A stretch of DNA of 64,000 bases from Sulfurimonas sp. HSL3-7 (GTDB lineage: Bacteria; Campylobacterota; Campylobacteria; Campylobacterales; Sulfurimonadaceae): the NCBI RefSeq assembly GCF_039645985.1, contig NZ_CP147919.1, forward strand, positions 1,612,001 to 1,676,000. The letters run 5' to 3'. The position numbers and the translations under genes were made by a program. The notes below the pieces were generated by a model. That model was not told the DNA's origin, did no database searches, and was given only the letters and a program-made list of their open reading frames with translations. Every line of letters starts with the position of its first letter. Within the stretch, counting starts at the first letter, position 1. This document shows, in pieces, positions 41,901 to 50,189 of this stretch.

Positions 41901-44771
41901 GACTGTCACTGTATCGCCTGTGTTGAACTCGCCGCCCACTACACCAGTGATCGCAATGTTTTGACCCACTCAGCTGCATTGATCACATCATCAGCCGTGA
42001 TATTAGCATCTAGAGATGGTTGGGACTGGAAGAGTGGTATCGACTGTGTACGTCTCTGTATCAGTGGCACTACCAGGGTTACCAGCGGCATCTGTCGTTG
42101 CCACACTGGCACTGACAGTTGTATCAGCTGCTAGGTCTGACCCCGCGACATTGATTGAGAAGTGACCAGCTGCATCGACATGCCATTGAGTCGACACCAT
42201 TGACAGTGACTGTCACTGTATCGCCTGTGTTGAACTCGCCGCCCACTACACCAGTGATCGCAATGTTTTGACCCGACACAGCTGCATTGATCACATCATC
42301 AGCCGTGATATTAGCATCTAGAGTGATGGTTGGGACTGGAAGAGTGGTATCGACTGTGTACGTCTCTGTATCAGTGCACTACCAGGGTTACCAGCGGCAT
42401 CTGTCGTTGCCACACTGGCACTGACAGTTGTATCAGCTGCTATCTGACCCCGCGACATTGATTGAGAAGTGACCAGCTGCATCGACAGTGCCAGTTGAGT
42501 CGACACCATTGACAGTGACTGTCACTGTATCGCCTGTGTTGAACTCGCCGCCCACTACACCAGTGATCGCAATGTTTTGACCCGACTCAGCTGCATTGAT
42601 CACATCATCAGCCGTGATATTAGCATCTAGAGTGATGGTTGGGACTGGAAGAGTGGTATCGACTGTGTACGTCTCTGTATCAGTGGCACTACCAGGGTTA
42701 CCAGCGGCATCTGTCGTTGCCACACTGGCACTGACAGTTGTATCAGCTGCTAGGTCTGACCCGCGACATTGATTGAGAAGTGACCAGCTGCATCGACAGT
42801 GCCAGTTGAGTCGACACCATTGACAGTGACTGTCACTGTATCGCCTGTGTTGAACTCGCCGCCCACTACACCAGTGATCGCAATGTTTTGACCCGACTCA
42901 GCTGCATTGATCACATCATCAGCCGTGATATTAGCATCTAGAGTGATGGTTGGGACTGGAAGAGTGGTATCGACTGTGTACGTCTCTGTATCAGTGGCAC
43001 TACCAGGGTTACCAGCGGCATCTGTCGTTGCCACACTGGCACTGACAGTTGTATCAGCTGCTAGGTCTGACCCCGCGACATTGATTGAGAAGTGACCAGC
43101 TGCATCGACAGTGCCAGTTGAGTCGACACCATTGACAGTGACTGTCACTGTATCGCCTGTGTTGAACTCGCCGCCCACTACACCAGTGATCGCAATGTTT
43201 TGACCCGACTCAGCTGCATTGATCACATCATCAGCCGTGATATTAGCATCTAGAGTGATGGTTGGGACTGGAAGAGTGGTATCGACTGTGTACGTCTCTG
43301 TATCAGTGGCACTACCAGGGTTACCAGCGGCATCTGTCGTTGCCACACTGGCACTGACAGTTGTATCAGCTGCTAGGTCTGACCCCGCGACATTGATTGA
43401 GAAGTGACCAGCTGCATCGACAGTGCCAGTTGAGTCGACACCATTGACAGTGACTGTCACTGTATCGCCTGTGTTGAACTCGCCGCCCACTACACCAGTG
43501 ATCGCAATGTTTTGACCCGACTCAGCTGCATTGATCACATCATCAGCCGTGATATTAGCATCTAGAGTGATGGTTGGGACTGGAAGAGTGGTATCGACCA
43601 CGACAGTGCCTGACCCTGTCCCTTCATTGCCAGCGACATCGGTGGCGCTGACTGCGACTGTTGTTGTGCCATCTGCCAGTGCGGCGACGGCATTATCAGC
43701 TAAGGTCCAGGTCCCATCCTCATTATTGACAGCTGTGTACTCCACGCCGCCAATCGTTACAACGACTGTGGCATTAGCATCATCGACTGTACCTGTCAGT
43801 TCTGGTGTTGTGTCATTAGTCAGTGGAATATCATTAACATCGACGACTGGTGCTGTTGTATCAAGTGTAAAGGTAATATCGGTGGCAGCTGAGGCGTTAC
43901 CTGCTGGATCGACTTCTCTTACAGAGACGGTGTTGGCCCCTTCAGTGGCTGTTGGCGCTGTTGTGCTCCACGTTGTGCCACCATCTGTACTGTACTCAAT
44001 TGTACTGGTCGCTTCATTTGGTGTGACAGTTAAGGCCCCATCATTGGTAATCAGATCAGCCGCTGTGCCGCTATCTGTCGTCAGTGCTACGACTGGTGCA
44101 TTCGGTGCTGTGGTATCCGATGCTGTTGCATCGACAACAACAGGATTAACAACATCCGGGATAGGCTGCACTGTTTCAGTGGCTATGCTGACCGGTGGTA
44201 CATAACTGTCTTCACGCAGATCACTGACAACGTCAACTGTCGGGTTATTTCGATCAAGAAGTACGCTTTCTTTATCGGTATTTTTTTGTGTCTCATCTTC
44301 ACCGGCTTGCGTCTCTTCAGAGAAGCTGCTATCGCGGGTCTGAGTCTCAACATCGACAAGTTCGCCGCTTCGAGAAGCGATTACGACCTCGCCTTCATAT
44401 TCGTTATCAGCGTTATCGTCGTCTTCCGCAGCACTGTCTTCATCAACAGTTTCTTCTTTCTCTTTTGAGACATTTTCAGTCAAAGCCAGTGCCGCTTCTA
44501 TATTTTCCGGAGCGACCGCACCATCTATCGCATCGGCAGCATCAATAGTCGACGCATCAAAAAGCTGTTCGTATGATCCGTTCAGGACAATAGTGACACC
44601 TGATGACATTTTGATGACCATCGAATCTGATGCAGCATTGTCTTTATCACCGAATACGGTCATCCATTTGCTGATAATATCACCCTGCTGAAGCTCTATC
44701 ACTTTGCCAGAAAGATCTTTGATATAAAATTTGCCGCTTGAAATATTGATCGTGCCGATAGTTTCTGCCAT
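23199..44771 (-). CDS. Giant repeat adhesin secreted by type I system (LapA/RTX-like), frame interrupted
   Basis: One gene from ATG 44771 to the stop at 23199, broken in this sequence by many small indels. Corrected to whole repeat units it would encode about 7,200 residues. In order: a LapA-like N-terminal retention-type module ([15 protein letters not shown] ... [10 protein letters not shown], about residues 1-80), an acidic linker, two divergent Ig-like domains, 51 copies of a 104-residue Ig-like repeat, a cadherin/VCBS-like region, a PA14-like domain, a von Willebrand A domain with MIDAS motif DFSGSM (25446-25463), a further cadherin-like domain, one degenerate RTX repeat ([13 protein letters not shown]) and a C-terminal type I secretion signal region. 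Such proteins mediate surface attachment and biofilm formation. The secretion genes lie immediately upstream on the same strand. Confidence 0.85.
27714..43589 (-). repeat. Array of 51 tandem 312-bp units (104 residues each)
   Basis: The landmark GATCACATCATCAGCC recurs 51 times between 27967 and 43531. In 27714-32940 (over 16 units) and about 35850-39350 (11 units) spacing is exactly 312 bases and units look identical at nucleotide level. Each unit encodes one Ig-like domain running from [10 protein letters not shown] through [19 protein letters not shown] to [10 protein letters not shown]. Zones 32.94-35.85 and 39.36-42.76 kb carry many indels; net length is 36 bases short of 51 full units, a multiple of three. 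Confidence 0.92.
42750..44771 (-). CDS. Adhesin N-terminal open block
   Basis: 673 codons uninterrupted from the true start. Residues 1-80 resemble the LapA retention module. Residues about 100-200 are Glu/Asp-rich. The next ~190 residues carry two Ig-like domains ending DTTAPVV and DTTLPVP, followed by nearly three copies of the 104-residue repeat. The frame is lost near 42762, where GACCCGCGAC has one C fewer than the other units. An AAGG site precedes the ATG, which starts 93 bases after the LuxR gene. Confidence 0.85.
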   Translation of the reverse strand: MAETIGTINISSGKFYIKDLSGKVIELQQGDIISKWMTVFGDKDNAASDSMVIKMSSGVTIVLNGSYEQLFDASTIDAADAIDGAVAPENIEAALALTENVSKEKEETVDEDSAAEDDDNADNEYEGEVVIASRSGELVDVETQTRDSSFSEETQAGEDETQKNTDKESVLLDRNNPTVDVVSDLREDSYVPPVSIATETVQPIPDVVNPVVVDATASDTTAPNAPVVALTTDSGTAADLITNDGALTVTPNEATSTIEYSTDGGTTWSTTAPTATEGANTVSVREVDPAGNASAATDITFTLDTTAPVVDVNDIPLTNDTTPELTGTVDDANATVVVTIGGVEYTAVNNEDGTWTLADNAVAALADGTTTVAVSATDVAGNEGTGSGTVVVDTTLPVPTITLDANITADDVINAAESGQNIAITGVVGGEFNTGDTVTVTVNGVDSTGTVDAAGHFSINVAGSDLAADTTVSASVATTDAAGNPGSATDTETYTVDTTLPVPTITLDANITADDVINAAESGQNIAITGVVGGEFNTGDTVTVTVNGVDSTGTVDAAGHFSINVAGSDLAADTTVSASVATTDAAGNPGSATDTETYTVDTTLPVPTITLDANITADDVINAAESGQNIAITGVVGGEFNTGDTVTVTVNGVDSTGTVDAAGHFSINVAGQT

Positions 44772-44830
44772 AAAAACAGCCTTAATTTATAGTGTTAGAT
44801 ATTTTAGTAAAAAAGAGACTAAAATACTAT

Positions 44831-44844
44831 TGTCCCTAGGGACA
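44831..44844. promoter_or_regulatory. Perfect palindrome, candidate operator of the adhesin gene
   Basis: TGTCCCTAGGGACA is a perfect 14-bp palindrome in the 93-base gap between the LuxR gene and the adhesin start. A second inverted repeat, TTTTAGT / ACTAAAA (44802-44808, 44818-44824), lies between it and the gene. The position suits a binding site for the adjacent LuxR-type regulator; no binding evidence is available. Confidence 0.4.
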
Positions 44845-44863
44845 GTGGCGGTATAAAGGCAGT

Positions 44864-45454
44864 TTATTTTAGAAGCAGCGCAAGCCCTAATCGGTCTTTA
44901 ACGTTGAGTTTTGCATATATATTTTGCGCGTGTGCTTTCACGGTTCTGGGCGTGATGTTCAGTTTGTCGGCTACCGTTTTATAGATGTCACCCTCTTTAA
45001 GCAAAAGAGCGACCTCGCGTTCACGATCGCTCAACTTCTCCAGGTACAGTTCAGGATCATTCTTCGAACCGCCATCCATCTGTGTAATAAGCTGCGTCGT
45101 AAATTCCGGATAGAGCCAGACCATATCGTCTTGCAGTGTCTCAACGGCTGCAACCAGGAAGTGACCCCGCATCAATGTATTGCCATAGCCTTTTGCACCC
45201 CAGCGTAAAAGCTGCTTCGCCGTTGCAAAATCAGGGACGCGATGCAGGATCAAAACACGGTTGCTGTTCTGTGTAAGTTGTTGTAAAAGCGTCTGTGGCT
45301 CCCCTTGGCATGCCGAATAGTTTATAATGACAATACAATTTGAAACTATCCTGAGGATCTCTAGTGAGTCAACGATCCGGCATGGTTTACCTAAAGCTTT
45401 CTGCCAATAATCGGTTAACGCCATATCATCGCTGTGGAGTACTATCTCTCTCAT
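44864..45454 (-). CDS. LuxR/CsgD-like transcription regulator with degenerate receiver domain
   Basis: About 196 residues. The C-terminal ~60 residues are a LuxR/NarL helix-turn-helix (LSDREREVALLLKEGDIYKTVADKLNITPRTVKAHAQNIYAKL). The N-terminal ~120 residues resemble a receiver domain, but the segment where the phosphorylated Asp should sit reads IVIINYSA, with Asn in its place, as in phosphorylation-independent regulators such as CsgD. It sits between the secretion genes and the adhesin gene and probably controls them. The ATG at 45454 overlaps the HlyD stop (TGATG); a TTG one codon earlier is also possible. Confidence 0.82.
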   Translation of the reverse strand: MREIVLHSDDMALTDYWQKALGKPCRIVDSLEILRIVSNCIVIINYSACQGEPQTLLQQLTQNSNRVLILHRVPDFATAKQLLRWGAKGYGNTLMRGHFLVAAVETLQDDMVWLYPEFTTQLITQMDGGSKNDPELYLEKLSDREREVALLLKEGDIYKTVADKLNITPRTVKAHAQNIYAKLNVKDRLGLALLLK

Positions 45455-46791
45455 CAACGTTCCGTAAAGGTGTATTGTTTGGTTTTCAAAATTGGTTTTA
45501 AAATGTAATCCATCACACTTTTCTTACCGGTAATAATATCAACATTCACGGTCATCCCCGGAATGATCTTGAGTGGTTTTGATTCATCTCCAATATAGTT
45601 TTTGTCGGTTTTTATACGAATAGTATAAAAGGTATTATCATTCTGGTCGGTGATGGTATCGGCACTGATATGGACGACTTTTCCCTCAAGCCCGCCATAG
45701 ATAGAAAAATCATAAGCTGAAAACTTTGCTATGGCCTTTTGACCGTAATAGATAAAGGCGATGTCTGAGGGCTTGATCTTCACTTCGACCAGCAGTGTCT
45801 GGTCACTTGGGACGATCTCGACAATATCGGCACCCGGTTTAATGACACCACCGACTGTATGCACGTAGAGAGTCTGGACGATCCCCTTCATCGGCGAACG
45901 GACGAGTGTCCGTTTTACCTGATCTTCAAGTGCAGTACTGGTGGCACGAATTCCGCGAAGCTCGGCAACGGCCTCATTCAAAGCACTCTTTGCTTCACTC
46001 TGAAAAAGAAACTTTGATTCTTCGATCTTGCTTTGCACCTCTTTGATGGCGGATTCCAGACGCGGGATGGAGAGATCGACCGCATTGTACCGCTCTTCGA
46101 TCTCATTGCCCTCACGCTGAAGTTTTAAGAAGTCGACTTTCGATCGAACCCCTTTCGCCACCATAGGTTTCGTCATTCGGATCTCTTTGGTGATCATCGC
46201 CAACGATGATTTTAGATGCACCTTATGTGTTTTAGCTTCCGAAAGTTCTTGCTGACGCTGCACCAGTTGCTCTTTTAGCGTGGTGATCTTTGAGTTCAAC
46301 TGCTGCATATTGGTCCGGTAAAGACTCTCTTCATTGGCTATCAACTCCTTCATGCACTCACGCACGGAAGCATTGACCTCAAAATTCCTGCCGCTGGCTT
46401 CAGCCTGGAGACGGATAATTCTTGCTTCAAGCGCATTTGCCTTTATCTCGTTGGAGCTGAAGCTTGATTCCGACTTTTGGTTATCGATCTTGACCAACAG
46501 CTGCCCGACCTCGACGTGTTCGCCCTCATTGACCAGGATCTCTTCTACGATACCGCCTTCAAGGTTTTGGATCATCTGGTTTTCACTGCTGGGAATAATC
46601 TCGCCTTCTCCTCTGACGATCTCGTCTATTTGGGCGAAAGAGGCCCATACTATAGCCGTCATAACAGTGAAGACCCAGAAAAAAAGTATTATTCGCGACC
46701 GACGCGGTGTCACCTGTAAAACTGCCGCACTAAGGCTGTGCATAAACTCATAATCGCGTTTGGAGAGGTTTTTCTTAGGAGGCATCGCCAT
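45454..46791 (-). CDS. Type I secretion membrane-fusion protein (HlyD/LapC-like)
   Basis: About 445 residues. It links the inner-membrane ABC transporter to the outer-membrane TolC-like pore. One N-terminal membrane helix (IILFFWVFTVMTAIVWAS), then the lipoyl half-motif GEGEIIPSSENQMIQNLEGGIVEEI and LVNEGEHVEVGQLLVKID, a long coiled coil (residues about 130-290) and the second lipoyl/beta-barrel part with LVRSPMKGIVQTLYVHTVGGV. The GGAGG in the end of the ABC gene lies 5 bases before the ATG at 46791; neighbouring ATGs at 46794 and 46785 cannot be excluded. It overlaps the ABC gene by 17 bases. Confidence 0.9.
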   Translation of the reverse strand: MAMPPKKNLSKRDYEFMHSLSAAVLQVTPRRSRIILFFWVFTVMTAIVWASFAQIDEIVRGEGEIIPSSENQMIQNLEGGIVEEILVNEGEHVEVGQLLVKIDNQKSESSFSSNEIKANALEARIIRLQAEASGRNFEVNASVRECMKELIANEESLYRTNMQQLNSKITTLKEQLVQRQQELSEAKTHKVHLKSSLAMITKEIRMTKPMVAKGVRSKVDFLKLQREGNEIEERYNAVDLSIPRLESAIKEVQSKIEESKFLFQSEAKSALNEAVAELRGIRATSTALEDQVKRTLVRSPMKGIVQTLYVHTVGGVIKPGADIVEIVPSDQTLLVEVKIKPSDIAFIYYGQKAIAKFSAYDFSIYGGLEGKVVHISADTITDQNDNTFYTIRIKTDKNYIGDESKPLKIIPGMTVNVDIITGKKSVMDYILKPILKTKQYTFTER

Positions 46792-48940
46792 CATGACCTC
46801 CCTGAAGTTTGGCGATGACCTTTTGCTTCGGTCCATCCATAATGAGTTTGCCATGATGCATCACCATAATACGCTCCGTGATCTCAAGTACTGAGAACTT
46901 TTGTGTCACCAAGATCAACGTCTTCTCTTCCAGCTCCGATTTCAAACGGTTGATCAGTTCCGTTTCCGTCGTCTGGTCCATGGCATTTGTCGGCTCGTCC
47001 ATCAAGACGATGGAACTGTTCTGCATCAAGGCTCTGGCAATACCGACACTCTGGCGCTGACCGCCGGAAAGCCCTGCACCGCGTTCGCCGATAGGCATCT
47101 CATAGCCTTTGGGATGGGTGTGGACAAAGGCATCCGTACCGCTCACCTGGGCAGCATGAATGACATCTTCATCATGAGGATGCCGCTCTGAAGAGATAAT
47201 GTTCTCTTTTATGGTCCCTTTGAAAAGATTGACATCTTGAGGGACATAACTGATATTGCGGCGAAGATCAGCCGGATCGATCTGATTAATATCGATCCCG
47301 TCAATCAGAATACTGCCGCTGTCGGGCTCATATAAGCGCAGTATCAACTTGGCGATCGTACTTTTTCCGGAACCGATGCGCCCGATAAGAGCGATTTTTT
47401 CTCCTGGATTTATCGTAAAACTGACCTTGTCCAAGGCCAGGATATCGGCATCCGGATAGGTAAAACTCACCTCTTTGAACTCGATCTTTCCGGTAAATAC
47501 GCTACGCTTCAAAAATGCCTTGCCCGCCGGGCGTTCAGCCGGCTGCGAGATGATATTGTTGATGGTGTCATAGGAGGCCCTCGCATCGGCATAGTTGGAG
47601 ATGAGTCCGGCAGCCTGCCCCATCGGTGCGACCGTACGCGACGTCAGAATCACGACAGCGATCAACCCGCCCATCGTCAGTTCAAACTCTTTGATCAGGT
47701 AGACGCCGAAGACAACGACAAAGATCGTATTTAACTGAATAAACAGGTTGGTTATCGTCGGTATTGACGAGGAGAGCAGACGCGACTTCAGGTTTTTCTC
47801 GGCGATCTCCCCGGTCGACTCTTCCCACTCCCATTGGCGTTTCCCCGCCATGTTCATCGTTTTGACCGTCTCAATGTTCTGCAGTGTTTCGATCAGAACA
47901 CCGTTTTTCTTCGCACTCGCTTCATGCGAGCTTTCTATGCTCTCCTGCAGAGGTTTACGGATCATCATGGCGTAAAAGAGAATTAAAAAAATCGTTATGA
48001 TCGGTACAAGGACAAGCGGACCGCCGATATAGTAGATCACCAGTAAGAAGATAATGGCAAACGGCAGATCGATCATGGCCGTCATCGTTGCCGTCGTAAA
48101 GAAGGAGCGGATCGACTCGAAATCTTTTAGGTTATTGGCAAAGGAACCGACAGAACGCGGATGAACCGCCATCTTCAAATCCATCACCTTCTCAAAAATG
48201 ATCGAGGACATGATGATGTCACTTTTTTTGCCGGCCAGCTCAAGCATATAGGCACGGGTGAACTTTAAAAACGAGTCCAGCAGATAGACAACGACGATGC
48301 CGATCGTAAAAACCAGCAGTGTCTCTTCGGCATTGTTTGGTATGACACGGTCATAGACATTCATCGTAAAGAGCGGCGTCGCCAGGACAAAGAGGTTGAT
48401 CAGAAACGACGCCCATAGAACATCTCTATAGATGGGAAGTGAAAGCTTAAGCGTGCTCCAGAACCAGTGACGTCGTTCAGGTTGCAAAACACACGTGGCT
48501 TGATCGCTATATTCATACTCTTTTTTAAGCATGAAACCAAAGCCGAGGTACTCTTTTTCAAGCTCTTCAACGCTAACCCACTGCTCCAAACCGTCCCCTT
48601 CGGGATAAATGATCTTTACCTGGGAACGGTCATCGGAAAAACGGTCTAAAATACAGGCATTTTCATGGCTGAGCAGCAGGATCATCGGCAGCTGAAGCTG
48701 CAGCATATCGGCAATAGAACGTTCGATCAATGTGCTTTTCAGTCCGGCACGCCCTGCCGCACGGGAAAAAAGTGATTTTGACCGTTTCAGAGAGAAGAGT
48801 TCCTGTGTACCCTGTATATTATGGACCGGAAGCCCCGACATCAATGCTTCGGCGCTGAAAGGTTTATGAAACAGCTTGGTATAAAGCACCAGGGCATCCA
48901 ACAGAGCGTCTTGTTTTATCGATAAAGTATTTTCGCTCAA
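46775..48940 (-). CDS. Type I secretion ABC transporter (LapB-like) with degenerate C39 domain
   Basis: 721 residues, inner membrane. Residues 1-~145 form a C39-peptidase-like domain with no recognisable catalytic Cys (the start reads LSIKQDALLDALVLYTKLF), as in transporters that do not cleave a leader. About six membrane helices follow, then the nucleotide-binding domain with Walker A GRIGSGKST (about residue 520), signature LSGGQRQ (about 627) and Walker B SIVLMDEPT. It energises export of the adhesin encoded downstream. The start is TTG at 48940, since an in-frame stop lies upstream and no ATG is available. Confidence 0.9.
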   Translation of the reverse strand: MSENTLSIKQDALLDALVLYTKLFHKPFSAEALMSGLPVHNIQGTQELFSLKRSKSLFSRAAGRAGLKSTLIERSIADMLQLQLPMILLLSHENACILDRFSDDRSQVKIIYPEGDGLEQWVSVEELEKEYLGFGFMLKKEYEYSDQATCVLQPERRHWFWSTLKLSLPIYRDVLWASFLINLFVLATPLFTMNVYDRVIPNNAEETLLVFTIGIVVVYLLDSFLKFTRAYMLELAGKKSDIIMSSIIFEKVMDLKMAVHPRSVGSFANNLKDFESIRSFFTTATMTAMIDLPFAIIFLLVIYYIGGPLVLVPIITIFLILFYAMMIRKPLQESIESSHEASAKKNGVLIETLQNIETVKTMNMAGKRQWEWEESTGEIAEKNLKSRLLSSSIPTITNLFIQLNTIFVVVFGVYLIKEFELTMGGLIAVVILTSRTVAPMGQAAGLISNYADARASYDTINNIISQPAERPAGKAFLKRSVFTGKIEFKEVSFTYPDADILALDKVSFTINPGEKIALIGRIGSGKSTIAKLILRLYEPDSGSILIDGIDINQIDPADLRRNISYVPQDVNLFKGTIKENIISSERHPHDEDVIHAAQVSGTDAFVHTHPKGYEMPIGERGAGLSGGQRQSVGIARALMQNSSIVLMDEPTNAMDQTTETELINRLKSELEEKTLILVTQKFSVLEITERIMVMHHGKLIMDGPKQKVIAKLQGGHDGDAS

Positions 48941-48996
48941 ATTTCCGGCCTTGATACTTGGTTTAACATCACTACTATACTACCCACTTGCTAAAA

Positions 48997-50187
48997 TCAA
49001 TAATAAAGTTTTACCTCAATACGGCGGTTGGCCTGACGCCCCTCTTGCGTCCGGTTGTCGGCGATTGGATCAAATTCGCCTCGACCGCGTGATTTGAGAC
49101 GCGATGCGGCAACGCCCTCTTTGATCAAGGCCTCTTTGACAGCGTTCGCACGCGCTTGAGAGAGTGCCATATTATATGCCTTTTTTCCGGTACTGTCCGT
49201 ATGTCCGACGATCTCCGCCTTATACTGCGTGTTCTCTTTCAAGAACTCGGCAAACGCCTTGACTTCCGGGTAGGATTCATCTCGGATATCGGATGAGCGT
49301 AACGTAAAGGTCAACATCAATTTTTTACTCAGCGGGCACCCGTGCGGATCCACTTTAAATGATGGCGGGGTATCCGGACATTGGTCTGCATAGTCAGATA
49401 CGCCGTCTGTGTCGCTGTCAAACGGGCACCCGCCACTGTTGACTTCGACACCTGTTGGCGTACCGGGGCATTGGTCTTTATAGTCATAAACTCCATCACC
49501 GTCAGAATCTAACGGGCACCCTTTTGAATTGACAGTCACCCCCTGAGGTGTTTTCGGGCATACATCTTGACTGTCGAAGACGCCGTCGCCGTCACTGTCA
49601 ACCTCTTCCTGCGTGAAGAGGTAGAGTGTCACCATGACACGGTTAGAGAGGTTGCGTCCTTCGGAAGTAGCATCACTAAAGGCCTGGTCCCGGCCGTTAC
49701 GGTTTTCCAAAGTTGTCATGTTTTTGTCAACACCCCTGTCGGCTAAGAGCTTTTGCACCTCCTCGGCAAAACCTTCGCTGATACGCACACTTGCATTACG
49801 GTCCAGATCCTTGCTAAACCAGCGTATGATCTTTCCGGCATAGGTATCAGACTCGATCGTGTTTTCATTCTGATCGTCTGTCGTTGCGGCAGTATGCGCA
49901 ATGATAGTGATACCCATCTTTTTCCCATCTTCTTGATACGATTCAATCGTTTTAACAATCGTGTCAAGGGACTTTTGTGAGTCAGCCGTAAGTGCCTCAC
50001 CGTCAAACTGGAGAGCCGTAAAACGTATAATCTTCTCAAAATCGCCGTACAGAAAAGGATCTTTCATCGTACTGCCGCTCTCCTGCGCTGAGGAGAGAGG
50101 AGAATAGCTGTAGTCGTACGTCCCGGCGTAACCGAAAACGCTAAAAAGCAGCGGTAATAAAAGCAGTTTCATTAACAATCCGTTCAT
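48997..50187 (-). CDS. OmpA-family protein with thrombospondin type 3 repeats
   Basis: About 396 residues with a signal peptide (LLMKLLLLPLLFSVFGYAG). A middle domain of about 170 residues contains a first OmpA-like region (DGEALTADSQKSLDTIVKTIE ... IIAHTAAT). Three calcium-binding TSP3 repeats follow (DSDGDGVFDSQDVCPKTPQG and two more). The C-terminal OmpA peptidoglycan-binding domain ends with AEIVGHTDSTGKKAYNMALSQARA. It likely sits in the outer membrane or periplasm and anchors the secretion complex to peptidoglycan. ATG 50187 lies two bases after the stop of the TolC fusion and has AGGGA upstream. Confidence 0.85.
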   Translation of the reverse strand: MNGLLMKLLLLPLLFSVFGYAGTYDYSYSPLSSAQESGSTMKDPFLYGDFEKIIRFTALQFDGEALTADSQKSLDTIVKTIESYQEDGKKMGITIIAHTAATTDDQNENTIESDTYAGKIIRWFSKDLDRNASVRISEGFAEEVQKLLADRGVDKNMTTLENRNGRDQAFSDATSEGRNLSNRVMVTLYLFTQEEVDSDGDGVFDSQDVCPKTPQGVTVNSKGCPLDSDGDGVYDYKDQCPGTPTGVEVNSGGCPFDSDTDGVSDYADQCPDTPPSFKVDPHGCPLSKKLMLTFTLRSSDIRDESYPEVKAFAEFLKENTQYKAEIVGHTDSTGKKAYNMALSQARANAVKEALIKEGVAASRLKSRGRGEFDPIADNRTQEGRQANRRIEVKLYY

Positions 50188-50189
50188 AA

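Noticed and set aside
27714-43589. CRISPR-like or other non-coding tandem array
   Set aside because: The unit is 312 bases with no repeat/spacer alternation, is a multiple of three, and encodes one open Ig-like domain per unit on the minus strand.
27967-43719. Many identical 62-codon plus-strand frames and one longer frame across the array
   Set aside because: They are antisense shadows recurring every 312 bases; no ribosome binding site and no plausible protein.
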